In this document: in pieces, positions 24,951 through 38,500 of the stretch
Layout of the letters: the number at the start of each line of letters is the position of its first letter
How positions within the stretch are numbered: position 1 is the first letter of the stretch
Assembly: GCA_009760855.2 (NCBI GenBank)
Contig: WPIO01000156.1
Coordinates: 439,501 to 503,500, forward strand
Source of the DNA: Cristatella mucedo
Taxonomy: Eukaryota; Bryozoa; Phylactolaemata; Cristatellidae
DNA length: 64,000 nucleotides
Direction of reading: 5' to 3'
Program-made: the position numbers and the translations under genes
Notes under the pieces: generated by a model
Told to the model about the DNA's origin: nothing
Databases searched by the model: none
The model's input: the letters and a program-made list of their open reading frames with translations, nothing else

Positions 24951-26468
24951 ATCTAGATGCTATATGTCTAGATACCATTGGCCATTCGTAAATTCCAATG
25001 ACTAGGAACCTGTTAAGTAATAATCTTGGTTTGGCGCAGTACGCACGCGAACTCATGTAACGGTCAATGAGCTGCGGTTTGGGCTTTGAACGCGAGACTA
25101 GCACAATATCCCCGGTACTGGTCCGCCTAGAATGAGGGCAGTCAGGCCTCATCGCTTTGCATTACAATCTATGGCCGCTTGCTTCGATGCTTCCGCGAGC
25201 GCTCAGCTCCCCGCGGCGGCCGGAATCGTAGCCAGGCCTGAGCCTGGCCACGGTTCGCTGGTGAGTCCTTCGAGGTGCACCGCATCGCCGGAGTTTGTCA
25301 CGCAGCATTGTCAGGGACCAGCTCAGTTAAAAGCACTGCGCTTCTTGTCTAAGAACTATGGTGAGACGCCTCTGTGGCGCGTTTTTGGCGCGATTCATTC
25401 TGGGCGGGTGCCCCGTGGCTTAAGTGAAGCGCCTAGATAGAGGTAAGCGTCTACAAACGCTATACAAAAGAATAACATTTACTTGTGTTCATTTGTTCCT
25501 TAAGAGTTCTCCAGCTCAAAGTCGCTAGCCAAGCTCGAAGTTAATAGTCGCGGAGCATTGCAATTAAATTCCATTTCGAAAAGAGACTACACAGGCAGAC
25601 TGGCAGGCTCATATCGGATCAATGCTCCATTGACGACTCCGCTTTATTGCAGATTAGAACTTTTGTCGCAGTTTCACAAGCTCAGAAGTGCCATTGCAGG
25701 CCGGCCGTGGTGACTGCTGCACCGCAAGCTATCTCTTGACTCTTGCTGCACTGAAATCACAAGCGTTTGACGCATCCAAAGATGCCGACACGTATCTCAA
25801 AGTTTCGTGTCTACGCTGGCTAAAAACCATCTCGCTGCACGTGGGTCCCTGCTGACCCATTCTGTTTGCAGAAACCTGACTTCCTGCATCGCTAAAGAAG
25901 GAGGAAGTAACTGAAACGTAGCGGCGCGTGATCGGCTGGATTGCCTTAGCGACAGCCGAGCCAAGCGGCATGTGATTTTTCGCCAGCGTATCTCGTTGAT
26001 TTTCGGAGAAACTCTAGCGCTGCTCGTGGAAAGAGAGGAAGGGACTGCTGGAAATATTGACCCGTCTTAGACTGCCGCCAGCGCTTCGGACGCATGAGGG
26101 AAGCGAGCGGGCGAGTTGCGACGGTCGCTGACGTCACCGACGGATGTGTGGGCATGGTGATGCAGCTCTGATGGCAGTATGTCGTCCAGCGGAGTCCAGT
26201 CCTTGGCGCCAAGCTGGCAGTCGATGACGAGGACTCGAGTCGTTCTGGGCGTATCCGGCAAGAACTTCAAGCTCCGCCCCAGGGCCTCCGCCTCAGGTCA
26301 TGCGTCAGGTCTGCCACCTGTTCAGGAGGTCGACTGGCGGAATTGCACTCTGCAGTCTGCTGCAGTCTCAGGCCGAGCCTCAGGCGGAGCGTCGTCGCCG
26401 CATCCATACCGGAAGCTTCTGCCTGCCAGCGAGAAGCCTATCGCTGTTTACGCAGCTCAAAGAATAGC
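24951..26468. other. GC-rich region upstream of the astacin gene
   Basis: From about 25130 the DNA becomes GC-rich up to exon 1. It presumably holds the promoter and 5' untranslated region, possibly with further upstream exons. No TATA box, coding exon or repeat is recognised. Confidence 0.45.
26129..26136. promoter_or_regulatory. CRE-like palindrome TGACGTCA upstream of astacin gene
   Basis: A perfect TGACGTCA octamer (ATF/CREB consensus) lies about 330 bases before the astacin start codon, inside the GC-rich block that leads into exon 1. No TATA box is evident nearby. One 8-mer can occur by chance, so regulation through it is only a suggestion. Confidence 0.25.
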
Positions 26469-26582
26469 ATGACCTCCGTCGTCTCGATGAGCTATGCGAT
26501 CGTCGTCGCCCTGTGCGTCGCACTGACGGCGGCGGCGTCGGCAGCGGGCTTTCCTCAGCCCCAGGCTGAGCCCGAGTTGAGG
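26469..26582 (+). CDS. Astacin exon 1: signal peptide and start of propeptide
   Basis: The exon encodes 38 residues in phase 0 and ends in AGG followed by donor GTAAGA. The ATG at 26469 is chosen because it opens a textbook signal peptide: MTSVVSMS, then a hydrophobic core, then AAASAAG. A second ATG seven codons in would also leave a signal peptide. The exon lies in GC-rich DNA, unlike the AT-richer introns. Confidence 0.85.
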
Positions 26583-29500
26583 GTAAGATGCCAAGCTTTC
26601 GCTCGCCGCTCGCATGCGCTGTGTGGCCTAGCGGAGAAATGGAGTCAAAGAGTGAATGAAAGCATCTCCTTAAGTCAAAATCTGCGGACTGCTGGCTCGG
26701 CACTGGGCTGTTAGCAGATTGAGATTTCCTAACGCCCCGCGATTTTGACTGCAGAGTTTAGTTAGATACAGAACAAGCGGATATTAATTAAAGCAATCAT
26801 CGATAACGGGCTTTTTACTGGTTCGGCGAAGGAGTAAGAATCGTGCAGATATATATTACATTGGACTATTCAGGGAATTGTCTTTCAATAGAATCGTGCA
26901 AAATGCTGGCTGGAAGGATTGATATCGAGATGTGACACGAATGAAGTAGAATCTGGAAAGACTGACGCGGTTCCCTGCAGTGAGTCATTCACAGAGCTCG
27001 TGCGCTATGAGATATTTTTCGGCATTTTGGTTTCACAGCCGACGGCATGTAGAAATCTGACCGAGTGGCCCAGAGTATCTAAACCGGAAGAGCGTCGCAC
27101 CTGTGCTTTGTTTACTAACCCAGGTGCTAGCACCACTTCTAGGTCGGGTTTTTTAGGACCAGTGTTTTTCTGGTCGAGCCTGATGGCTCGCGGATAAGAA
27201 AAATCCATTTGCATAATAGCGCCATAAGAGAAGTTAAACCCTTCATTGCCTGGCACTTTAAATGTTCGATAGGGTTCAAGCTCACGCCTTCGGTCGTTAA
27301 AGGCGAGAACATGAGCCTAGGGCACCTCAACCACAATCCCCAAGGGCTAAGCCGATCTCACGATTCAGCTTTCTCACGTGGCTCGAGTAGTTGTTGCGGC
27401 TCTCACATTGCGAGAACAATTTTGAAACACATATTATGATCAGACATAGAGGTGAGCTTAAATTTACTCGAACCACTTGCACAACAATCACGCGAAACGA
27501 GAGCTTTCAATTTGGACACTACTTTTCCACTTGACCAATCCACACTAGTTCTGACGGCTGAGCAACATTAAGTGTGCGAACCTGGCCACTAGAAAACACC
27601 AGGTTGTTTCAGGCATAAAAAGTCTATCGCCATTCAATCGCACTTTCCTTTGCAGCCAATGCAAAGCGCCTAGAAAGAGATTGAGTTCTCGGAGGGCGCT
27701 ATATCAAGTGCATTATTATTATTGGTAATGACTGATCTCAGATAATAAGAAATAAGACCGCAGCATCGTACAGAAAACGCGATCGAATGGTGAGTGTTAT
27801 CATGCTTGATAAACAGCATGAACAACATGGTTAGGGGTGACATGCACTGGATCAGCATGCAAGTGTGGTTAGTGGCAGCATGCACAGTGTCAGCGCGCAT
27901 AAGCACATGAAGGACTAATCGTAGGGACCCACTAAATGTTGTCCTAAATAGGTGTTTTCAAGTTTTTTTTAAATGTGGTCAAGTCAGGGGAAGTTCTGAC
28001 GCAAGTTGGGAGGGAGTTCCAGGCTTTGGGAGCATACGAACTAAAGTCACGGTCTCCAGAGGATTTGAGGTTTTTACGAGGTATTGGTAAACTGTTAGAT
28101 TCCGAAAAGTGGGTGGTACGATGCTTGGCCTCGTGGGGGAGTATATCTGAGAGATAGGATGGAGCCAAAGAATGAAGTGACCTAAAAGTGAGCGACAAAA
28201 CCCTGAAGTCGATCCGTTGCTTGACTGGTAGCCAGTGCAGGTCGGCGAGAAGTGGTGTGACGTGACCACTGTGACACTCACGACAGACAAGCCTAGCTGA
28301 GGAGTTTTGCACCATCTGCAATCGCCTGATTGCACATGCCGAAAGTAGTAAGTATATCTGAGTCAGATAACAGATTGGGAAGTGTTTGAGTAGCACGGAA
28401 ATAACTTCTCTTTACGGTTTTAGCGCTGTATGTAATAACAATAATAATACTCTTGTATAATGCTCTCATAGAACTCAATCTCTTTCTAGGAGCTTTGAAG
28501 ATGCTGTATAGAAAGCATTACCAAATGATCGGTGGTAGTATTCGCAAGAAGCTGGCACAGTGTAAGCAAGTACGAGTAAGTTTAGGGGATAGCTTGCTAC
28601 ACAGCCGCTAGGATGTGTCCACTGGCAGGCGCGGTGTACCTCATGGCTTTGTGCTTGATATGGGTTCTTTTCCGGTTTGCGATAGTATTTTAATTTATAA
28701 ATAAACTGCCTTTCGAGAACGATAGTAAATAGTCCAAGCAACTTGGGATAAAATAGTTTACTAGGGTTATTAGATCCATTATTAGTAGCGATAGATATTA
28801 GAACATCCGTGCGGCATACGTGCACTAGCCTTTGCCAGAAGTGGTTTATGCAATGGTCCATCTGAATACACCATAGGTTTTAAAACGACGTACTCTCAAT
28901 TTTCTAGCAGATTTTTATATACTAAGAATAGCTTGATGTACTAATGCATTACAGTCGAGCGTACACATTTTGTGCACTTCTATGCCCATGAGCTCGATGA
29001 AGAGCAAACGGACCGAGACTACTGAGGACCATACAGGTAAATATATATACACAATCACAGGTGCACCTATCGAAGGTAAAAGAAACTTGTAAATAAATTC
29101 ATAGAATAAACTGCTATGGATCCTAATCACAAGCATATAATTTAGGTCCGGACAGAGTCTTAAAGATACTAAGAGAAACTTATTTATTGAAGGCATGCTA
29201 TAAGAAGTCGATATGACTAATTCGATTTATGTCAAGTGTGAGGAAGACTAGACCACTGAATCCATTCTAATGTTTCAAATATTATCGGCACAGGGCATGC
29301 TATTGAATCTGAACTTGCCTGCGAGGCAAATCGTTATTCTAGATTCTGGAACAACACACAAATTAAAATGATATTGACCAATAAATTTCAAAATAAATGT
29401 GTACATTCCATAATCTCAAATATGTTGGTGCTACTAACATTGTTAAAATTATGCTTCAGCGAATGATAATGACATAATTCAGTTTCTCTATGCTTTCTAT

Positions 29501-32500
29501 AATGATGTTGAAGTTGCTCAAAAGCTCTACATATTTAATGCATCTGATCTTATACCATCTGCCCGCATTCCTATGTTTTGCACACATGAGCAACACAACT
29601 GTAATAGGCCTACCATAGCGCTGGGATGAAAGGGTTGCCAATTGAATTAAGCCAGTATCCAATGCATCAGCTCTTCCTAAATTAATAGCCTTATGTAATT
29701 GCAAATCTTATTTCTTTTTTTTGCAGAGTCCTGCATCAGAATCACTACTCACAAAATCAGAATTAGAAGACACAGAAGGTAAACACGATTCTTTAATGTG
29801 AGCGTAAATTTAAGGCACTTATTTGTAGATAAAATAGAATTGCGTCGTCTTTGCCGGATATTTTAACTTTTTTAATTGCCGCGACTTAAAATGAGCCGTC
29901 ATTCCTATTGAAAGAAATGACGGAAGCATTTCACGAAAGTGGTTCCTCACCACTTTAAAAGCTTGGATGCACGGGCTTGTATTCAAATCCAAAATTTCCA
30001 CTAAGTATTATCATCGTATTATCCTCTTATCATTACAATAATAATGATTGTTAATAACACAATTGATAAAGCGCCCTCTGGGAACTCAATCTATTTCTAG
30101 GCACTTTAAATTTGCAGCAAAAAAACGCGATCGAATGGTGAGTGTTATCATGCTTGATGAACAGCATGAACAACATGGTTAGGGGTGACATGCACTGGAT
30201 CAGCATGCAAGTGTGGTTAGTGGCAGCATGCACGGTGTCAGCTCTCGTATAAGCACATGAAAGACTAATCGTAGGGAACCACTAAACGTTGTCCTAAATA
30301 GGTGTTTTTAAGTTTTTTTTTAAATGGGGTCAAGTCAGAGGAAGTTCTGACGCAAGTTGGGAGGGAGTTCAAGGCATTGGGAGCACACGAACTAAAGTCA
30401 CGGTCTCCAAAGGATTTGAGGTTCGTACGAGGTATTGGTAAACTGTTGGATTCCGAAAAGTGGGTGGTACGATGCTTGGCCTCATGGGGGAGTATATCTG
30501 AGAGATAGGATGGAGCCAAAGAATGAAGTGACCTAAAAGTGAGCGACAAAACCCTGAAGTCGATCCGTTGCTTGACTGGTAGCCAGTGCAGGTCGGCGAG
30601 AAGTGGTGTGACGTGACCACTGTGACACTCACGACAGACAAGCCTAGCTGAGGAGTTTTGCACCATCTGCAATCGCCTGATTGCACATGCCGGTAGGCCA
30701 GCAAGCAGTGAGTTGCAGAAGTCGAGACGGGATGTCACAAATGCATGGACCAACTTAGACGTGGTATCCTTATCTAAACAAGCCCAAATTTTAGAAAAGT
30801 TATTTAGCTGAATATAGGCAGACTTGATTGTGGAGGTGACGTGATCGTCCAACGAAATTTCACTTTGGACCGTGACATCTAAATTTCGTAAAGATTTAAC
30901 AGTAGGTATGCTGGTAGAGCCAATTTTGAGTGTTAGCCTTTCCAATTTCTGAATCAGGCTTGGTTTGCCCATAACTAGTGAGCTGGTTTTATCATCTTTT
31001 GATTTACGAAAGTTTGCTGCCGTCCATGTGCGGATGTTGTCAATACGTACATCAAGGGAGTTAAGAGAATTTGAGGTGCTCGAAGGCTGGGAGGGATCAA
31101 AGCAAAGGTGCAAAGGCGATTACAAGGTAAAACTATGATGCTCGCAGAAAAACCTAAAAGATTAAAAATATAGCATCATTAGCTCATCTATGTAATTTAC
31201 GAGTTATAATTTGAAGTTTTATTCTTCGACGCCTTATGCAGTGCAAGATGAATGAAGATCAATGCAAAACGTCTCTGCCAGTCATTGATGTGGAAGGCAT
31301 AGCAATCAAAATAGTGATCATGTAAATGGGCCCTTTCGTATACAATCATTATGAAGCCCAATATGTTTGCATGGTCTTTACAACTCGCTGCAAAATAATC
31401 GGCTCTAGGGTTACTAACATGCCGTCACGATTTCAATGGTGCAGCAGCAGACAAGCATCATGCTTAATAATAATAATAATGAAAATGCACTTGATAAAGC
31501 GCCCTCAGAGAACTCAATCTCTCTCTAGGCGCTTTACATTTGCTGCAAAGGGAAATGCAATTGAATGATGAGTAATATCAAGCTCGATGAACGAAAAAAT
31601 TAATAACATGGTTAGGGGTGACATGTACAGGGTCCGCATGCAAATGTGATTAGTAGCAGCATGCACAGTGTCAGCACGCATAAGTACATGAAGGATGCTG
31701 TCATAAATAGGCGTGTTTAGCATGCTAGAGCTCATTCCCACTAGTTAGTAAGACCCCATCGGCCAGACTTAACGCTTGTTTTTGGAATCCTCACTCAATG
31801 TGCAATAAACCTCTAGTAATAAGCGACCTTATTTCTGAAAATGGTAAAGACCTGCTCGCCCTAACTAAAACTTGGCTGAAATAGATAAACTGCCCGACAA
31901 TTAAAGACGCTACTCCATCTGGTTTCTCGTTCTTTCACACCCCTAGATCATCCAAAACTGGAGGTGGAGCTGCTATTGTCATGCGAATGAAATTCAACTT
32001 CAAGCAATTTGCGGTACCCTCGAAGCAGTCTTTTGAATCAATTGTATTGGTCTCACCTGAAAACAAGCTACCGATAGTGGCAGTAGTCTATCGCCCACCA
32101 GGTACCAAATCCTCCTTTATCTCAGATTTCTCCGATCTCATTTCTATTCTGTGTGCAAGAAATCGATCCTTCCTCGTTATGGGTGATTTCAACGTTCACT
32201 TTGATAACTTATCTGACGCTTTCAGCACCGAATTTCGTGCATTGACTGACTCATTGTCTCTTGTGGCTCACGTGCATGGCCCTACCCACATCAAGGGTCA
32301 CCCACTCGACCAGATTTTCTCATAAAACTGCACTCTGTCATCACCAATTATTACCAAATCCTGCTTATCTGACCACATGCAGATCTCATTCAATTTACAG
32401 TGTGTGCCCACATGCTCCTGTAAAATAACCTGTGAATCGCGAAACCTCAAGACCATTGACATCGATGCTGTCCGTGCGAAAATATCTGCTTCACCTCTGC

Positions 32501-35500
32501 TGCTCAATCCTCCCTCCGATCTGTCATCATTGGTAGATAGCTACAACACGACAATAACTGACACGATCGACGAGTTTGCACCTCTGACAAAGCACACTGT
32601 GCGCTCCTGCCCAGACGGCCTATGGTTTACCACAGACCTTAAACTAGCCAAGTCTACTAAACGAAAGCTTGAAAAAGCATACAAAAGATCCGGACTAACT
32701 GTCCATCGACAGGCATATGAAGACTACTGTAGGTCGTACCAATCGATCCTAGCAAAGGCCGAGTCGAGCTTCTATAAAAACATTGTTGAATCACAGGTGG
32801 GCAATCCAAAAATGCTATGTCGACAATAAACCATCTCCTCAACCGTTCCCAGATTAGCGCATTACCTGATGATCCTTGCGATGATCTAGCCGATCGCTTC
32901 TCCCGATTCTTTGTGCAGAAGATAGACAAGATCAGGGAATCCATCCCTGCGATGACAACCTCCCCACTAGAATGCTGTTCCTCGGCTCCTGGCTGCACCT
33001 CAATGTCTGTATTCAAGCAGGTCACTAGTGATCTAGTCCTAAAGTTCGTATCTCAATCAAAGAAGACAACAAATCCTCTGGACCCTATTCCCACTGTCCC
33101 GCTCCTACGTTGCCATTGATCTGCTGCTGCCATGCATAACTAACATAATTAATATGTCATTAGCCTCAGGTCATGTCCCAGCACCTTTCAAAAAAGCTGT
33201 AGTCAGGCCACTTCTCAAGAAAGCTACACTAGACCAAGAGAACTTAAGCAACTACCGCCCAGTCTCCCTTCTACCATTCCTATCAAAGACACTGGAACGG
33301 GTTGTGGCGGACCAGCTGAACTCGTATATCGAAACCTCGCACCTTGCTAGTAAGTTCCAGTCTGGCTTTAGAGCTAATCACTCTACAGAGTCAGCATTGC
33401 TTAGGGTATACAACGACCTACTTAGGAATGCAAACGTAGGTAGAGTGTCTCTGCTTGTTTTGCTTGATCTTTCGGCAGCTTTTGACACCATCGATCACAA
33501 ATTTCTTAGTCTTCTAGAGCGCGTCTTAGCTCGCCTGGCCCTCGCTGGCACTGCTCCGCAGTGGTTCATGTCCTATCTCAGTGGGAGGCTCCAGCTTTTG
33601 ATACCATCGATCACCAAGTTCTTCTAGAGCGCCTCTCATCTCGCCTGGGCATCAGAGTATTGACGTGAATGGACAAAGATCATCTGAAGTACCTCTGAAA
33701 ATTGGGAGACCTCGGGGCTCTGTGCTAGGTCCGGTTCTTTTCACGGTTTATAGCTCCCTCTTGCTGATGTGATTGCCAAGCACAATCTAGGCTTTCACTT
33801 CTATGCGGATGACACTCAGTTGTACCTTTGCTTTGATCACTCCCAGCCTTCGAGCACCTCAAATTCTCTAAACTCACTTGCTGCATGCATTGATAAAATC
33901 CGCACATGGATGGCAGCAAATTTTCTTAAACTAAACGATGATACAACTAACTTACTTGTTATGGGCAAACCCAGTGTGATTCAGAGATTGGAAAGGCTGA
34001 CTCTCAAAATTGGCTCTGCCAGCATATTTCCAGTTGAATCAGCTCGAAATCTAGGTGTCATATTCCAAAGCGACCTCTCGTTAGACGAATATTTCAGCTC
34101 CACAGTCAAATCCGCCTATTTTCAGCTTCATAACATTGCTAAAATTCGGGCTTGTTTAGATAAAGATACCACATCTAAGTTGGTCTATGCATTCATGACA
34201 TCCCGTCTCGACTTCTGCAACTCACTGCTTACTGGCCTACCAGCATTTGCGATCAGGCGATTGCAGCTGGTGTAGAACTTGGCAGCTAGACTTGTCTGTC
34301 GTGAGCGTCGCAGTTGCCACATTACTCCACTTCTCGCCGACCTGCACTGGCTACCAGTCAAGCAACGGATTGACTTCAAGGTTTTGTCGCTCACTTTTAG
34401 GTCCCTTCATTCCATGGCTCCAGCCTATCTTTCAGATATACTACCCCATCAGGCCAAGCATCGTTCCACCCGCTTTTCGGAATCCAACAGTCTAGAAATA
34501 CCTCCGACAAACCTTAAATCCTTTGGAGACCGTGCATTTAGTTCGTATGCTCCCACAGCCTGGAACTCCCTCCCGACCTGCGTCAGAACATCCCCTGACC
34601 TGACCGCATTTCAAAGGAACCTAAAAACACACCTATTTAGGACAGCATTTAGCGGGTCTCTGTGATTCGTCCTTGATGTGCTTATGCGAGCTGACACTGT
34701 GCATGCTGCCACTAACCACATTCGCATGCAACCCTGTGCATGTCACCCCTAACCATATTATTCATTTTGTTTGTTTTTCAAGCATGATTTTACTTACCAT
34801 TTAATTGCATTTCACTCCGCAGCATATGCAAAGCGCCTAGAGAGAGATTAAGTTCTGTGAGGGCGCTTTATAAAGTGAATTATTATTATTATTCTTATTA
34901 TTATATGGGTAATAAAATGTATTTAATAGGGCACAGGTATGCGTGCAAAGCACGCTGAAACGAAATCAGAATGTTCACTGCGGCGGAAGGACTACTGACC
35001 GGAACAGATGAGGATTTAGATGAGACTTACAAGACCCGAGGTCGTTTCATCATGTGACAGATGCCGGCAGCGAGTTCCAGACTTTCGGCTCATGCAAACT
35101 GAAGGCTCTATCACCAACAGATTTCAATGTAGTGCGAAGAACTGCGAGAGGACTATATATTGAAGAGCAAGTGGTTCGATCGCAAACTAAAGGAACAAGG
35201 GGGCCTAATACGTTATTTGGTGCAAGCGAATGAAGTGACTGGTATGCTGGACTGAGGATGTAGTAATTAATGCAATTTTTATTTGAGAGCCGGTGAAACT
35301 CAGACAGAAACGACAGAAAGAAGTGTCAGCTACGCCGCTGTTACCAGACGAGCAGCCAAGTTTTGCAGGATGTGTTCCTATGGGTAATATGGTCATACGG
35401 GATCTTTATAAATTTAAGTTTCATTGACATAAAAAGGTGAAATTTTACTAATTCACAAGAAGCTTACCGGAGCATTCGATACTGGTTAGTTACCATCCAC

Positions 35501-38500
35501 GAGTTTGTCTTTGAAAATGCCAGGATCTGATGTTCAAGTTTGGAGGCGGAAACTACAAGATTTATAGGGGATATATTTGGATGATGCCATCACCCCAATG
35601 ATGAGCTTTTTCAGGCCGACATATGCCAGTAATAAATTTCATTTCCTTTTATACGAGCTCCACAATATGGGGGACTTTTTTTTATCTCGGCAGTGCGAGT
35701 GAAGTCAAAAGAATATAGAAGACTAAGAAGTTTTGATTATTCTGAATGGTTGGCTTTGGCCATGACCAGAGTTTACGTAACCTATAGTTTACGTAATCTA
35801 TGGTGGCCAGCGTGCCATGACCAAGTGACTAGCATAACCCCTGAAGCAAATTTAACATCGATAAGAAAAGGTTAGACATAACTTGTCTGCCATGCTTGCT
35901 ACTGGCTTGCCCTCCTGCTTAAAGGTAGTCTTCAAACGAGAAGTTAGCAAGAGCCTTCCCACAGTGCTTTCGGTTGTGGATACGTTGCATTTAAAACTGT
36001 CTAAAAATAACTTTTGCAGAAACCAACGTCAAGAACTACCGGTACCACAGTGACCTACTTATTGCTGACCAGTCAGATCAAGAAAGTGGATTCGTTGTTG
36101 ACAGGAGAAAGGCAGTTAGAAGTGAACAAAGAAGGTGGCCGGATGCAGTTATACCGTACGAGTTTCACTCATCTGTAGGTGAGTTCGCGGCACGGTACAT
36201 GGAAAGGGGCATGGTAGCATTCTTTATTGGCTTCTTTATTCTTCGTTCTGATGGCATTCTTTACCACGTCTTTATGCCATGCTGTGCATGTAAATTTGAA
36301 TTATAGTTTCAAATTGTTATGGGATAACCTCATCGTACATGGGTACAGTTGCATGCGTGCGATGTATACATAGTTTATCTGTTCTAGTGGCTAGTTTACT
36401 GTGGTGGAATCTTGATGATGCGGACTTTAAAAAAAACAGCAGAATTTAAATTATTCCGTCCGTTTCCATTATTTGTCTGGCACTGGGGTAAAACTCAGCC
36501 GCTGTTCGGTATTTCGTCGACGGCCTAGCTACCACATCACCCTACTTTTTTCAAAGCTTCACCGGCTCTCTATCAAGCAAGGAACTGATTTAAAAATCCC
36601 TAGTCTAACATCCAGGTCATCATACTCGCTTACAACAGCTGACCGATCCGATCAATCGTTGTTCTTAAAGTGTGCTCTTTCACCACTGTCTCCTTAGTCG
36701 CCTCGCCATTCCTCAAACTAAATGGACTGGTTTTGGTGAAAAAGCCACCAGCTGTATGCTTGCGAAAAAAGACTGGAGCTGAATTAAGGATCAGGTCAAT
36801 ACGTCCCAGAAATGATAATGCAAGCTAAAAATCTCAGGTGAAAATGCGTCTGTTTTTAGTTTGCTTTCCCTTTGCTTCTTTGAAAGGGTCAGTATTTTCT
36901 GTTCCGGTATGGTTTGCATACTTACATGTGAGTACTTGATTGGGTTCATCATACTATTCTCTTGTTCCAAGTAGCATTGAGTGTCTTCACGTTTGCTTTA
37001 GCATGATAGCTTAGGCGCTATACTGATCTGCATCGTCATGCGTGATACTGGGAATATCAGCAACCCTTGAGAACTGACTCTCTTGCAGCAAAAGCTAAAG
37101 CCCCTACTTAGAGATTAAGTTCTCTTAGAGCACTATGCGAGCGACCTATTAATATCATTATTACATCATCCAAATGATTTCTCCTTAGATATTTTTCATT
37201 CAATTACATCCCCCTTTGCAGCATAAGTAAAGCGCCTAGAGGGAGATTGAGTTCTCTGAGGGCACTTTGTCAAGTGCATTAATATTATAGTTATTAAGGA
37301 TCAGGTTACCAAGTACCAGAAATGATAATGCAAGCTTTAAATCTCAGGTGAAAATGCGTCTGTTTTAGTATGCTTTCCCTTTGCCTCTTTGAAAGGGTCA
37401 GTATAAAACCTACGGAATAGTCATCGGCCTTGAATGTGAATGTAAGGAAAAGTATTTGCACGACGTGGAATTTTCACGGCTAAAGTAATTTAGTCCCAAA
37501 GGCGAAAACAATCGAGAGCTTGCTGTTGGTGCTTTATAAGATGCTCCAAGCCAATACGATGTCGCCTTGTTTGCAGTTTCGGCTATAGAATGTTCTAACT
37601 TGTGAATTTTTACGATACTCTTTGTAGAAAACATATCTCACTCTGCCCGATCGTTGATCCGACGTGCTATGGATTACTGGGAAAGCCAAACGTGTTTGCG
37701 CTTTATACCATTCAATCCGGACACGGATAAGGATTACATTATCATTATGAAAGCCCCATGGTAAGAGAGTCTCGTGCATAGCTCTTAAAGAAAAGGTACT
37801 ATCTCCTGCTGTTATGCTAGCTCATTGCAGCATTCATACGTTGTATTTATTTAAACGTGCAGCATTAACAGACGCTTACTGTACTTCTATGGAACACCGT
37901 ATAAAAATGTAAATGCAGCATTAAAGCCATCTTATCGAAGCTTTGAAACATCGTAAACCCGCATACGATATTTTAGGTGCAGCTCAGTTGTTGGCCGACG
38001 TGGAGGTGCACAGACATTGAAATTGGCTTCCGGGTGTTTGGTAAGAAAAGTTATCATTTCAGTAGTTGTTTTTTATTGAGAAGTCTTCTAGTAACTGGGG
38101 AAAATGAATTTATACGCGTCAAAACTAAATAGTAAAATAATTACGATGATGTTAACAAATTTATACAGCTTACGAATGTCAAATGTATAGGCTTTTTAAA
38201 CGCCTGGTCACTCGTGAGAAAAAAATCATATTGAGGAAGACTATAGTTTGTCCTGTTGAGAGTTGTGCCGGTTTTAACTGACTGCAGTCCAAACTAACTG
38301 CTATCTGATTAATTGACTCGGTGCTACTCAGAAATTAGAATAAGTAACTCGAAACGGGGTGTTCTGGGATATGTCCCGTAGCACTTGCACGGACTCTGGG
38401 TGTCTGGCTTCAAATTTGACATTCGACCGCTCGATCAGCTCCATCGATCGATCGATCAGATGATCGATCGATCAGATAATCGATCGATCAGCAGATCGAT

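Noticed and set aside
26343-26714. A 123-codon frame overlapping astacin exon 1
   Set aside because: It is a shifted-frame shadow of the GC-rich exon 1 region and reads through the exon 1 donor.
30265-31113. A 282-codon open frame as a host gene
   Set aside because: It encodes only the C-terminal part of a LINE A polymerase, starts after the catalytic FYADD box, and lies antisense in an astacin intron.
31745-34905. LINE A as a currently active element
   Set aside because: Several stops, frameshifts, an internal RT duplication and a missing 5' end make this copy inactive.
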